Origin: Arenibacterium halophilum
GTDB taxonomy: Bacteria > Pseudomonadota > Alphaproteobacteria > Rhodobacterales > Rhodobacteraceae
Assembly: GCF_005938225.1 (NCBI RefSeq)
Contig: NZ_VCPC01000002.1
Location: forward strand, 186,001-250,000
Direction of reading: 5' to 3'
DNA: 64,000 bases
The position numbers were made by a program, and so were the translations under genes. Below the pieces are notes generated by a model. It did no database searches and was not told the DNA's origin. It worked only from the letters and a program-made list of their open reading frames with translations. The number at the start of each line of letters is the position of its first letter. The stretch's first letter is position 1. This document shows positions 35,670 to 44,225 of this stretch, one piece after another.

Positions 35670-37199
35670 ATGGACATTTCGACACCCACCGGGCTTTCGG
35701 CCCGGACGGTCCTGGCTGCCTTTGCGCGGGGGGACCTGACCCCAAGCGCCTATCTTGAGGCCTGCCTGTCCCATATTTCGCGCGTGAACCCCTTCATAAA
35801 TGCGCTCACTGCCTTCAACACTGAACGCGCCGTGGCCGAGGCTGCCGCGGCCACGGCGCGCTGGCAGGATGGGGCGCCCAAGGGGGCGCTCGACGGTCTG
35901 CCGCTTGGGGTCAAGGACCTTCAGGACACCGCCGGGTTGCTGACCACCCACGGCAGTCCCCGGGCTGTTGCGAATGTGCCAAGCACCGATCTGCCAATGG
36001 TGGCCCGGCTGCGGGCGGCGGGGGCGATCGTGCTGGCCAAAACCAACGTGCCCGAGATGGGGGCCGGCGGAAACACCCGCAACCCGGTCTGGGGGGCGAC
36101 GGGCAACCCGTTCAATCCGGCGCTGACCGCGGGGGGCTCTTCAGGGGGGTCGGCGGCAGCGCTCGCCGCGGATCTGCTGCCGATCTGCACCGGTTCCGAC
36201 ACTGGCGGGTCGCTGCGCCTGCCGGCCGCGATCTGCGGCATCGTCGGGTACCGCCCCTCGGTCGACGTGGTGGCACATCCGACGCGGCCGCTCGGGTGGT
36301 CCGGGATCTCGGTCCTTGGGCCGATGGCGCGGGATGTGGAGGATCTGATCCTGATGCTGCGCGCGGTGCATGGCGGCCATCCGAATGATCCGCTGTCGAT
36401 GTCCTATCCGGCGGATCGGTTCGACAGGCTGGCCGAGAGGCCTCTGAGCACGCTTCGCCTGGGTTATTCCGAAGATTTCGGCGGCGCCCCCATCGATGCG
36501 GATATCCGGGCGACATTCCTGAAACGCATAGAGGCCATCGCGCCGCAGGTGTCCGAGTGCCGCGCGGTCGATATGGGCCTCGGCGCGATGGACCGAGTCT
36601 TTGACATCCTGCGCGCTGAAAGTTTCCTGACGGCTTTCGACGGGCCAGCGCGAGAGACACCCGAGTTGTTCGGGCCAACGATCCACGCCAATCTCGAACT
36701 GGGGCGCAGTTTCACGCTGACCGACCGGGGCTGGGCGCATGCCGAACAGACCCGCATCCTGCGCGCCTTCAATGCACGGATGGAGGGGCTGGATGCGATC
36801 CTTACACCAACCGTACCTGTCTCGCCCGGGCCCTGGAGCGCGCCGCACGTGACCCATATCGACGGCGAGGAGATGGATATCTATTACCGCTGGCTGGCGC
36901 TGACTTATCGCGGTTCGCTGACCGGTGGCCCCGCAATTACGCTGCCCGCCGGGCGGGACGGATCGGGGATGCCGTTTGGGCTTCAGATGCTGGGGGCTTC
37001 GCGCGGCGACACCGATCTGCTGGCCGTAGCGCGGAGTATGGAATCTTTCCTTGAGGCCGATCCCGAAACCGCCCGCCCGCGTCCCGACCTGTCAAAGCTG
37101 CGGGCCGTGACGCCCGCACTTCGGTCCATTGTGACGCATCCGCCCGTCCTTCATCCGCAACGCAGGGGCGCTGACCCGTCCGTGCACACCGCTGTCTGA
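35670..37199 (+). CDS. Amidase (amidase-signature family)
   Basis: A 509-residue amidase. The triad is K82 (LGVKDL), S157 (TAGGSSGGSA) and the nucleophile S181 (GSDTGGS). GGAGAG seven bases before ATG 35670 sets the start. It leads a TRAP importer operon, so the natural substrate is probably an amide or acylated amino compound brought in by that importer. Glutamyl-tRNA amidotransferase subunit A is excluded by context and divergence, since no gatB or gatC is present. Confidence 0.88.
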   Translation: MDISTPTGLSARTVLAAFARGDLTPSAYLEACLSHISRVNPFINALTAFNTERAVAEAAAATARWQDGAPKGALDGLPLGVKDLQDTAGLLTTHGSPRAVANVPSTDLPMVARLRAAGAIVLAKTNVPEMGAGGNTRNPVWGATGNPFNPALTAGGSSGGSAAALAADLLPICTGSDTGGSLRLPAAICGIVGYRPSVDVVAHPTRPLGWSGISVLGPMARDVEDLILMLRAVHGGHPNDPLSMSYPADRFDRLAERPLSTLRLGYSEDFGGAPIDADIRATFLKRIEAIAPQVSECRAVDMGLGAMDRVFDILRAESFLTAFDGPARETPELFGPTIHANLELGRSFTLTDRGWAHAEQTRILRAFNARMEGLDAILTPTVPVSPGPWSAPHVTHIDGEEMDIYYRWLALTYRGSLTGGPAITLPAGRDGSGMPFGLQMLGASRGDTDLLAVARSMESFLEADPETARPRPDLSKLRAVTPALRSIVTHPPVLHPQRRGADPSVHTAV

Positions 37200-37210
37200 G
37201 GCTCTCGATC

Positions 37211-38494
37211 ATGTGGTTACTCCCCGTCCTCTTCGTCATGCTCCTGATCAGCGGCACGGCCTTTGCCTACCTCATGGGGGCGGTGTCGGTCTTTGCCTTC
37301 ATCCTGGCGGGCAAGGCGCAGTTCCTTTCGGTGATGCCACAGAGGATCTTTGCGCAGCTCGATGTCTTTGCCTTCATGGCGATGCCGCTGTTCATCCTGA
37401 CAGCCGAGATCATGACCAGGGCCGGCGTGACCCGCAGCCTGATCGACTTTGCCCTGTCCATCGTCGGGCGGCTGCGCGGCGGGCTTGGGCACGTCAATAT
37501 CCTGACGAGCGTCTTCTTCGCCGGTATCTCGGGCTCTGCCATCGCAGACAGTGCCGCCTTGTCGCGGACCTTCGTGCCCGAGATGGAGGCACGGGGCTAC
37601 GACCGCTATTACGCAGGCGCGATCACCGCGGCCTCGTCGATGATCGGGCCGATCATTCCGCCATCGATCATCATGATCATCTACGGCGGGCTGACCGGGG
37701 CTTCTGTTGCCGCGCTTTTCACCGCTGGCGTCATTCCCGGCGTGCTTCTCGCCGTGTCGCTTATGATGCTGAACGCGGTAATCGCGCGGGTGCGCCACCA
37801 TCCGGGCGGGCCGTCGCCGGATCTGCCCAGGTTCTGGCCCAGCCTGCTGCGCGCGGCCCCGGCGCTGCTGCTGCCGGTGGTGATCCTGGGCAGTCTGGTG
37901 CTGGGCCTCGCCACGCCGACCGAAGGCTCTGCGGTGGCCGTGCTGTTCGCGCTGATCGCGGGGCAGTTCTACACCGGGCTGAGCCGCGAGATGATCCTGG
38001 ACGCGCTTGAGGCGACCGCGCGGTTGACCGGCACGATCTTCGTCATCCTGGCCGCCATCTCGATCCTTGGGTTCCTGGCGGGCCAGCTGGGATGGAGCGA
38101 GGCCCTGGCCGGCTGGGTTGCGAGCTTTGGCCTGACGGGAACCAAGTACCTGTTCTTCCTTCTCGTCATCTTCCTGATCGCAGGTATGTTCATGGATACG
38201 CCGGTCGCGCTGACGCTGCTGATCCCGCTGTTCGCCCCGCAGGCGCTGGAGCAGGGGATCAACCCGACGCACCTGGGGATCGTGCTGTGCTTCAACCTCT
38301 GTGTTGGCCTGATCACACCGCCGCTTGGCAAATGCCTCGTCGTCGTCTCGGCGCTGACCAACCTCAATTACTGGAGACTGGCCTATACCGCGCTGCCGTT
38401 CGTGGCGGTCCAGGTCCTGCTGCTTTTCTCACTCGCCTACTGGCCGGAACTCTGCCTCTGGCTGCCGCGCCTTGCAGGCTTTTCCGTCGATTGA
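37211..38494 (+). CDS. TRAP transporter large permease (DctM-type)
   Basis: A 427-residue protein with about twelve membrane segments, typical of DctM. Conserved stretches are FAGISGSAIADSAALS and AASSMIGPIIPPSIIMIIYG. It starts 11 bases after the amidase stop. It pairs with the small permease and binding protein downstream to take up a carboxylate-type substrate using the sodium or proton gradient. Confidence 0.92.
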   Translation: MWLLPVLFVMLLISGTAFAYLMGAVSVFAFILAGKAQFLSVMPQRIFAQLDVFAFMAMPLFILTAEIMTRAGVTRSLIDFALSIVGRLRGGLGHVNILTSVFFAGISGSAIADSAALSRTFVPEMEARGYDRYYAGAITAASSMIGPIIPPSIIMIIYGGLTGASVAALFTAGVIPGVLLAVSLMMLNAVIARVRHHPGGPSPDLPRFWPSLLRAAPALLLPVVILGSLVLGLATPTEGSAVAVLFALIAGQFYTGLSREMILDALEATARLTGTIFVILAAISILGFLAGQLGWSEALAGWVASFGLTGTKYLFFLLVIFLIAGMFMDTPVALTLLIPLFAPQALEQGINPTHLGIVLCFNLCVGLITPPLGKCLVVVSALTNLNYWRLAYTALPFVAVQVLLLFSLAYWPELCLWLPRLAGFSVD

Positions 38495-38516
38495 CACCAT
38501 TCAGGGAGGACCAAGA

Positions 38517-39491
38517 ATGAAACTGAAACATATCGCACTGGCCGCACTCATGGCGACGGCCTCGGCCGCGTCTGCCGAAGTGAAGATCGCGCTTGATGGG
38601 GCACCCGATCCGAAGGTTTCTGGCACCTATAACTGGGTCATGGGCTTCAGCGAAGTTCTGGACAAGGCAGGGATGAAGGTGCGCGAGATGCCGCGGGATT
38701 CCGTGGGCAACGAGGCCGAGAAGTTCGATCAGCTTTCGACCGGGCTGCTGGAGCTTTCGCTGTCGGATGTGCGCGCTATTGCGCAGGTCGATCCGTTTAT
38801 CTATGGGCTGCGTCTGCCCTATATGTTCGACGATGCGGCGCATATGCAGCGCGCACTGGCGGACGGCAAGATCTTCGACCGCGTGAACGAAGCCGTAGCA
38901 GGCCAGGACGTCATGCTGCTGGCCATCGTTCCGATCGGTCCCTCCTCGGGCATCATCACCACGAATGCCGCCGTGCGCACGCCGGACGACATGGCTGACC
39001 TGCGAATGCGGGCCCTGGATGACGCGCAGATCGCGATGTACAAGGCCTGGGGCACCACCGGGACTGTCGTGCCCTGGGGCGAAGTGCCCGCGGGTCTGCA
39101 AACCGGCGTGATCGACGGCTATCTGAATTCACCCTTCGTGCCGATTTCCTTCGGTCAGACCGATTTCGTCAAAAACTTCTCGGATTCGCGCGCGATCATC
39201 CCGATCCGGGCCGTGATCGCGTCGAAAATGTGGTATGACGGGCTGTCGGACACAGAGCGGAGCGCGGTGACGGACGCTATCGCGGCCGGCAATGCGGCGA
39301 CTCAGGCCTGGCTTGACGTGGTCTCGAGCACCTCACTTGAGGCGTTGGAAGCGAAGGGCGTGACCGTGCAGCGCCTGACCGACGAGGAGCGAGGCGCTTT
39401 CCGCGAGCGTTCCAAGCAGGTTTACGAGTCCGGCCTGATGCCGTCGGATGACGTGAAAGTCTGGACGGACCTGTCCGACGCCACCCGCTAA
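38517..39491 (+). CDS. TRAP transporter substrate-binding protein (DctP-type)
   Basis: A 324-residue periplasmic protein. A short signal peptide ends near ASAASA, followed by EVKIALDGAPDPK. AGGGAGG before ATG 38517 (MKLKHIALAAL) is a strong ribosome site. The DctP core carries the conserved arginine region DLRMRALDDAQ and EVPAGLQTGVIDG. It is the ligand-capturing subunit; the ligand is unknown, but its operon partner is an amidase. Confidence 0.9.
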   Translation: MKLKHIALAALMATASAASAEVKIALDGAPDPKVSGTYNWVMGFSEVLDKAGMKVREMPRDSVGNEAEKFDQLSTGLLELSLSDVRAIAQVDPFIYGLRLPYMFDDAAHMQRALADGKIFDRVNEAVAGQDVMLLAIVPIGPSSGIITTNAAVRTPDDMADLRMRALDDAQIAMYKAWGTTGTVVPWGEVPAGLQTGVIDGYLNSPFVPISFGQTDFVKNFSDSRAIIPIRAVIASKMWYDGLSDTERSAVTDAIAAGNAATQAWLDVVSSTSLEALEAKGVTVQRLTDEERGAFRERSKQVYESGLMPSDDVKVWTDLSDATR

Positions 39492-39500
39492 GCCGATCCC

Positions 39501-39522
39501 GGGGCGCCGCAACCGGCGCCCC
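39501..39522 (+). terminator. Intercistronic stem-loop after the TRAP binding protein
   Basis: GGGGCGCC (39501-39508) pairs with GGCGCCCC (39515-39522) around a six-base loop, followed by ACGTCTTTTCT. It comes nine bases after the stop and before the small-permease gene, so it most likely attenuates transcription, giving more binding protein than permease. Confidence 0.65.
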
Positions 39523-39557
39523 ACGTCTTTTCTCCAGATCAGACGGAGTTGCACACC

Positions 39558-40097
39558 GTGTCCAATTTGATCATCAGCCTCAGCAACGGCCTTCACCGTA
39601 TCGCCCGCAGCGTCGCCATGTTTGCCGTGGCTGGCATGTTCATCACCGTCATGATTCAGGTCGTGGCCCGCTATGTCTTTTCGTCTCCGCCGATCTGGAC
39701 CGAGGATGTAGCGCGTTACATGATGGTCTGGACCGGGCTTCTGGGGACGACGCTGTCGTTCAAAGGCCGGTCGGATGCGGTGCTGATGAAGAGCGTGTTC
39801 CCGCCGCGCCCGGCCTTCATGGGTCTGGTGTCCGAGGCAATCCGCTCGGCTGCTGTGCTGAGCTTCATCCTGCCAGTGATCTGGTTTTCCTTCATGGGTT
39901 TGCGCGGGGGGCTCGCCAAGGGCTACCTGGCGCGGCAGGCGGGGCTGACGGCGGATACCCTGGGTATCGCCATGGTCTGGATCGCCGTGGTCGTGCCGAT
40001 TGCCATGATCATCATCCTGATCCATCTTGCCGCGCAATGGGCGGAGGGCAGGGCCGAGGCGCCTGACACCCGCGATGCCGTCGTGGGGCTGGACTGA
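39558..40097 (+). CDS. TRAP transporter small permease (DctQ-type)
   Basis: A 179-residue protein with four membrane segments, the DctQ layout: MSNLIISLSNGLHRIARSV, then VVARYVFSSPPIWTEDVAR with the family's conserved Arg/Trp. GTG 39558 was chosen because GGAG lies ten bases upstream; the TTG at 39549 would sit on the ribosome site. It completes the tripartite importer with the genes at 37211 and 38517. Gene order large permease, binding protein, small permease is uncommon but complete. Confidence 0.85.
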   Translation: MSNLIISLSNGLHRIARSVAMFAVAGMFITVMIQVVARYVFSSPPIWTEDVARYMMVWTGLLGTTLSFKGRSDAVLMKSVFPPRPAFMGLVSEAIRSAAVLSFILPVIWFSFMGLRGGLAKGYLARQAGLTADTLGIAMVWIAVVVPIAMIIILIHLAAQWAEGRAEAPDTRDAVVGLD

Positions 40098-40216
40098 GAC
40101 CCGACGGAAGATGGCCCTGACGCGAATGCGCCTTGGCCGCGCGTCGGGGAGCGGGCGCTGCCGAAACGCTGTTTGGAGACCCGCACAGGCTTAGTTCACG
40201 TGCCGGACGTTCGAAT

Positions 40217-40285
40217 GGACCAGGGGCGCTGCCCCCGCCGCCCCTTGGGCGGCTCCCCCGGGATATTTGAACCCCAAAGAAATTG
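40217..40285 (+). repeat. Full copy of the 3'-end intergenic repeat
   Basis: The block GGGGCGCTGCCCCCGCCGCC, then a short pyrimidine-rich step and CTCCCCCGGGATATTTGA, matches 3960-4021 almost base for base. It has the same orientation as the upstream dctQ-type gene. It sits inside the only gap over 300 bases in the window (40098-40413). Apart from this repeat and an A-run near 40319-40326, I see no gene or clear regulatory site there. Confidence 0.7.
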
Positions 40286-40413
40286 GGTGGCTCGCTGGCC
40301 GACCGCAGGGCGCGCATAAAAAAAGTTGCGGGTTTGGCGACGGAACGGCGGGGGCGGTCCGTTTGAGGGTGTGTCTGGCGGCGAAGGGCTGCCTGCGATA
40401 AAAGGAAAACACC

Positions 40414-40920
40414 ATGACGAGCAAGTCGATCATTACCACCCTTCTGGTGGCCGGTCTGGCCGTGACAGGCTCCACGGCTCTGGCGCGGGGCGAGGGCGAT
40501 GGTTCGCGCCACGGGATGAACTTCGAGGCGCTGGATGCCGATGGCAATGGCGAGGTTACACGAGAAGAGATGCGTGCCGCGCGCGAGGGTCGGTTCATGG
40601 AGGCCGACGCAGATGGCGACGGCAAGCTGAGCCGTGACGAGATGATTGCAGCGGCGCAGGAGCGGGCCGCGAAACGGGTCGACCAGATGATCAAACGGTT
40701 CGACACGGATGGCGACGGCGCCGTGTCGGCCGCAGAACTGCCGCAACCGGACGAAAAGCGCGCCGCGCGCATGTTCGACAAGATTGATGCCGACAACAGC
40801 GGTGGCATCTCGGCCGAGGAATTTGCTGAAGCCCGCGAGATGCGACGCGGCCATGGCAAGCGTCATCACAAGCGCGGGCCGGGTGACGCGGGCGAAGATT
40901 CGGCGCCCAAGGCCGACTGA
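40414..40920 (+). CDS. Exported EF-hand calcium-binding protein
   Basis: A 168-residue protein with a signal peptide (ending near TALA) and four consecutive canonical EF-hand loops: residues 41-52 (DADGNGEVTREE), 65-76 (DADGDGKLSRDE), 97-108 (DTDGDGAVSAAE) and 125-136 (DADNSGGISAEE). All have acidic residues at positions 1, 3, 5 and 12, except that position 5 is Asn or Ser in the first and fourth. The C-terminal tail is basic and His-rich (RRGHGKRHHKRG). It is followed by a sigma/anti-sigma gene set, so it could be the periplasmic calcium- or metal-sensing partner of that regulon. Confidence 0.9.
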   Translation: MTSKSIITTLLVAGLAVTGSTALARGEGDGSRHGMNFEALDADGNGEVTREEMRAAREGRFMEADADGDGKLSRDEMIAAAQERAAKRVDQMIKRFDTDGDGAVSAAELPQPDEKRAARMFDKIDADNSGGISAEEFAEAREMRRGHGKRHHKRGPGDAGEDSAPKAD

Positions 40921-40957
40921 GCGATTGGAGGGCATCCGTGCACGACCGTTTGATTGC

Positions 40958-41566
40958 ATGGCCCGGGTGCCTGCGCGGGTGAGTGTTTCGCCCGCGCCTC
41001 TTGATGATCCGGATGCGGATCTACTGGCCCGGTTCGCGGGTGGCGACAGCACGGCGGCGCGCGCGTTGACCGACGGGTTGGGCGCGCGCAGCTACGCGGT
41101 GGCGCTGCGCGTTCTGGGAGATCGGGCGGAGGCGGAGGATGTCGCGCAGGAGGCGATGATGCGCCTGTGGCGGATCGCCCCTGATTGGGAGCCAGGGACG
41201 GCGAAAGTGAGCACATGGTTATATCGCGTCGTGATGAACCTGTGCATTGATCGCAAACGCCGCCGCAAGCGCAACGGCCCGGCGCTGGACGACGTGGCCG
41301 AGCCGGCCGATCCGGGCCCAAGCGTGGTGGGCCGGATGCAAGAGGCCGAACGGGCCGATGCCTTGCAGGGCGCCTTGATGGAGTTGCCCGAGCGGCAACG
41401 ACTGGCCGTGATTCTGCGCCACATCGAAGGCCTGCCGAACCCCGAGATTGCGGGGATCATGGAGATCAGCACCGAGGCGGTCGAAAGCCTGACCGCCCGG
41501 GGCAAGAGGGCGCTGACGGCAATACTGTCGGGCCGGCGCGAGGAGCTTGGTTATGAAAACGCCTGA
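40958..41566 (+). CDS. ECF-type RNA polymerase sigma factor
   Basis: A 202-residue sigma-70-family protein with region 2 (AEDVAQEAMMRLWRIAPDW) and region 4 (LPERQRLAVILRHIEGLPNPEIAGIMEIS). ATG 40958 is the longest plausible start. In-frame GTG codons at 40967 and 40979 are alternatives; none has a strong ribosome site, which may mean leaderless or coupled translation. It lies 37 bases after the EF-hand gene and overlaps the anti-sigma-like gene by 14 bases. Confidence 0.88.
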   Translation: MARVPARVSVSPAPLDDPDADLLARFAGGDSTAARALTDGLGARSYAVALRVLGDRAEAEDVAQEAMMRLWRIAPDWEPGTAKVSTWLYRVVMNLCIDRKRRRKRNGPALDDVAEPADPGPSVVGRMQEAERADALQGALMELPERQRLAVILRHIEGLPNPEIAGIMEISTEAVESLTARGKRALTAILSGRREELGYENA

Positions 41567-41921
41567 TACGGAACGGTTTGAACGGGAAGACGGGGCCGAT
41601 GGGCTGGACGCATTCTTTGCGGCGGCGCGTTCTGATGCACGCCTGCCGACGGACCTGGCAGCGCGGATGGTGCGCGATGCTGACGGAATGCACCGCAGCC
41701 GCACGCCCAACCGGCCCGGTCGCTGGGCGCAGCTGCGCGACGTTCTGGGCGGATGGTATGGTATGGGCGGCCTTGTCGCAGCCTGTGCGGCCGGGGTCTG
41801 GATGGGGTTTGCGCCGCCTGCGGGATTGCCGGATGCTGTTTCGCTTTTCGCAGGACAGGACAGCACGGCCGAACTGTATCTGAGTGAAAGTTTTGCCATG
41901 GCCATGGCAGAGGATGGGTGA
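41553..41921 (+). CDS. Anti-sigma-factor-like single-pass membrane protein
   Basis: A 122-residue protein with an acidic N-terminal region, a membrane segment at about residues 70-88 (GMGGLVAACAAGVWMGF) and a short periplasmic tail. It overlaps the sigma-factor gene; GAGGAG nine bases before ATG 41553 sets the start. The small size, topology and overlap with a sigma gene suggest an anti-sigma factor, but no ZAS zinc motif is visible, so that call is positional. Its end overlaps or touches the next start. Confidence 0.6.
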   Translation: MKTPDTERFEREDGADGLDAFFAAARSDARLPTDLAARMVRDADGMHRSRTPNRPGRWAQLRDVLGGWYGMGGLVAACAAGVWMGFAPPAGLPDAVSLFAGQDSTAELYLSESFAMAMAEDG

Positions 41922-42418
41922 CAGGGATGCGCGAACCAATTGATAGACCCAAACGGCGGATATGGCTGCGAGCACTGTTTGCGGTTTCGCTTGCTTTGAA
42001 CCTGCTTGTGGTCGGGTTGGCGACCGGGGCCATGCTGCGCCATGGCGGGCTGCGCGACGGGGCCGAGGGGCGGCGCCCTCCACCGTCGCTTGGAGCGGTA
42101 ATGTATCGTGCCTTGCCGCGCGATGAACGCCACGCTCTTCGCGAGGCTTCGGTAGAGGGTGGCGATGGCGCTCGGGTGAAGGTGAGCCGCGGCGACAGTG
42201 TGGCGCGGATGGTCTCGCTGTTGCGTGCGCCCGACTTCGACGACGTCGCGGTTTCGCAGATTTTGGCGGAAGAGCGCACGCGGCGTGAGGATTGGGCCGA
42301 TCGGGCCGAAAGCAACCTGATGCGCGTCGTGGCGGGCATGAGCGCGGCCGAGCGGCAGGCTTTTGCGGATCGGATGGAAGATGTCGCGCAGAAGCGTGGC
42401 AAGAAGTTCGCGAAATAG
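41918..42418 (+). CDS. Periplasmic metal-sensor-like (CpxP/Spy/metal-resist family) protein
   Basis: A 166-residue protein anchored by an N-terminal segment (ALFAVSLALNLLVVGLATGAM) with a helical, charged periplasmic region such as EDWADRAESNLMRVVAGMSA. It looks like the heavy-metal-resistance / CpxP-like group. GTG 41918 overlaps the previous stop (GTGA); ATG 41927 is an alternative. With the EF-hand, sigma and anti-sigma genes it forms a four-gene set for an envelope or metal response. Confidence 0.65.
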   Translation: MTGMREPIDRPKRRIWLRALFAVSLALNLLVVGLATGAMLRHGGLRDGAEGRRPPPSLGAVMYRALPRDERHALREASVEGGDGARVKVSRGDSVARMVSLLRAPDFDDVAVSQILAEERTRREDWADRAESNLMRVVAGMSAAERQAFADRMEDVAQKRGKKFAK

Positions 42419-42453
42419 CAGGCAGCGGGCGCGGCTGCTGACGCGCATAGGGG

Positions 42454-43848
42454 TCAGGCGGCGGTTCCGGCCATCGTCACCTTGTTCCGGCCCGCGTCCT
42501 TGGCGCTGTACAGCGCGCGGTCTGCCTGTCCGATCAGCATATCGGTCAGGCGGTTCTCGGCCTCGGGCACGGCGGGTGGCTGAGCCATGACCAAGCCGAT
42601 GCTTATCGACACGGAAATCGGTGTGTCGATGCCGGGAACAGGGAAAGGCCGGGCATTGATCTGCTGGCACATCCGATCGGCGGCGCGCAGTGCCTCATCC
42701 TCTGTCATGTCGGGCATGACGATCATGAATTCTTCGCCGCCAACGCGGGCGATCATGTCATCCGGGCGCAGGTGTTTTCGCAACCTTGCCGCAGTTTCAA
42801 CCAGCACGGCATCGCCGGCAAGATGGCCGAATTTGTCATTGATCCGTTTGAAATGATCCAAGTCGGCCAGCATCAGCGCAAAACGTCCGCTTGTCCCATT
42901 GCGTGGCCCTTGCGCAATCTTGTTCAGGTAGGGCAATGCATAACGGCGGTTGTAAAGGCCTGTCATCGGATCAATCAGCGCGGCGCGCAGCCCGTTTCGC
43001 ATCGTGTCGCGCAGGTGATCGGCGCGCAGCTTTTCCCGCAGGCGCGCTGTCAGGCGCAGCGAAAGTTCCTCGGCGCAGAAACCGGTGGGCATGGCATCGT
43101 TGGCGCCGCGGTCCAGCGCTTCGGCGGCCAGAGACGCGTCGGACGGCGCTGCAACAGCTATCAACGCAGCGGTGCGTGTGGCGGCCCGGGCGCGCAGATC
43201 GGCCAGCAGATGCAACCCGTTGCGCCGACCGTTGCCCGACACCTCGATCACGTAGGCGTCGAACGGGGGCTGGTCGGTTTGCTCGCCAATATCGCCGCGC
43301 TGCACGGCATGGAACCGGTTGCCTTTCCGAAGCGACAGTTGCTCGACCCAATTGACGCCAGTGTCGGCGCTGCGGGCCAGGATGGCCACGCGCGGTGCAA
43401 AGCTGAAGGCCCTTTGCGGCCGTTCGCCAAATCCCAACGCGGCCGATGACTCGCCGCTGGCCAGATCCTCGGCCTGGGGGGCGTGACGCAGCAGGTTACG
43501 GATACGCGCCTGAAATATCTGATCGTCGAAGGGTTGCGCCATCGCGTCGTCGATCCCGGCTTGCAGCGCGTTCAACCGGGCCTGCCTGTCGTTTTCTGGC
43601 GTAATGGCAAGGATTGGTATGTCGGCGGTGGCCCTGTCACTGCGCATCCGGGCCTTCAGCGTGATCGCATTGCCATCGGGCAGCCGCATCGCTGTAACGA
43701 TCAGATCGGGCGTGGTTCGACGCACCAGCTGTTCTATGCCGTCCAACCGGTCGCTTTGCACGACATGGTATTGGGATGCGGACAGTTGAACCTTGAGCAT
43801 GATTCGATTCGTTGCGATTCCGTCAACGACAAGCACGGTCACCGGCAC
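42454..43848 (-). CDS. pleD: PleD-like response regulator (REC-REC-GGDEF) lacking the phospho-acceptor Asp
   Basis: A 464-residue homologue of the diguanylate cyclase PleD, with two receiver-like domains (1-120 and 150-270) and a GGDEF domain. The catalytic motif is GGEEF (370-374) and the product-inhibition site RPDD (361-364) is present, so cyclic-di-GMP synthesis looks possible. In the first receiver the phospho-acceptor position reads T52-A53-M54 (PleD has Asp53), and the acidic pair near the start is VVDG instead of VVDD. Thus phosphorylation-driven activation seems lost. GTG 43848 has GAGGGG seven bases upstream; longer frames run antisense into DUF3572. Divergent from DUF3572. Confidence 0.85.
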   Translation of the reverse strand: MPVTVLVVDGIATNRIMLKVQLSASQYHVVQSDRLDGIEQLVRRTTPDLIVTAMRLPDGNAITLKARMRSDRATADIPILAITPENDRQARLNALQAGIDDAMAQPFDDQIFQARIRNLLRHAPQAEDLASGESSAALGFGERPQRAFSFAPRVAILARSADTGVNWVEQLSLRKGNRFHAVQRGDIGEQTDQPPFDAYVIEVSGNGRRNGLHLLADLRARAATRTAALIAVAAPSDASLAAEALDRGANDAMPTGFCAEELSLRLTARLREKLRADHLRDTMRNGLRAALIDPMTGLYNRRYALPYLNKIAQGPRNGTSGRFALMLADLDHFKRINDKFGHLAGDAVLVETAARLRKHLRPDDMIARVGGEEFMIVMPDMTEDEALRAADRMCQQINARPFPVPGIDTPISVSISIGLVMAQPPAVPEAENRLTDMLIGQADRALYSAKDAGRNKVTMAGTAA

Positions 43849-43939
43849 GATGAAGCCCCTCGCTTTTTCATCAATATCTGGCGATTTTTTCTGATAGGAG
43901 TTAACAAACTCTTTCCGACAGCAGGAAAAGGCCGGGACC

Positions 43940-44224
43940 TTGGAATATTCGACGGATGCGGCCGAAACGCTGGCGCTGCAGGCGCTGGGGTGGCTGGTTG
44001 GAAATGATGATCTTTTGCCGGTGTTTCTGGGGGCGTCGGGGGCATCCGAGGCGGATGTGAAAGCCAATGCCACAGACCCGGCGTTTTTGGCGGCCGTGCT
44101 CGATTTTCTGCTGATGGACGATGCCTGGATCATCGCCTTCTGCGATTCGGCCAACGTAAGATACGACAAGATTTCCCAGGCCCGCGCGGCGCTGCCGGGC
44201 GGGGCACAGATGAACTGGACATGA
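43940..44224 (+). CDS. DUF3572 family protein
   Basis: A 94-residue soluble, mostly helical protein with LALQALGWLVGNDDLLPVFL. It starts at TTG 43940, with AGGAAAAGG eight bases upstream. This small family recurs next to pleD in alphaproteobacteria, as I recall, but has no assigned function. It is divergent from pleD and followed two bases later by the HAD gene. Confidence 0.8.
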   Translation: MEYSTDAAETLALQALGWLVGNDDLLPVFLGASGASEADVKANATDPAFLAAVLDFLLMDDAWIIAFCDSANVRYDKISQARAALPGGAQMNWT

Positions 44225-44225
44225 C

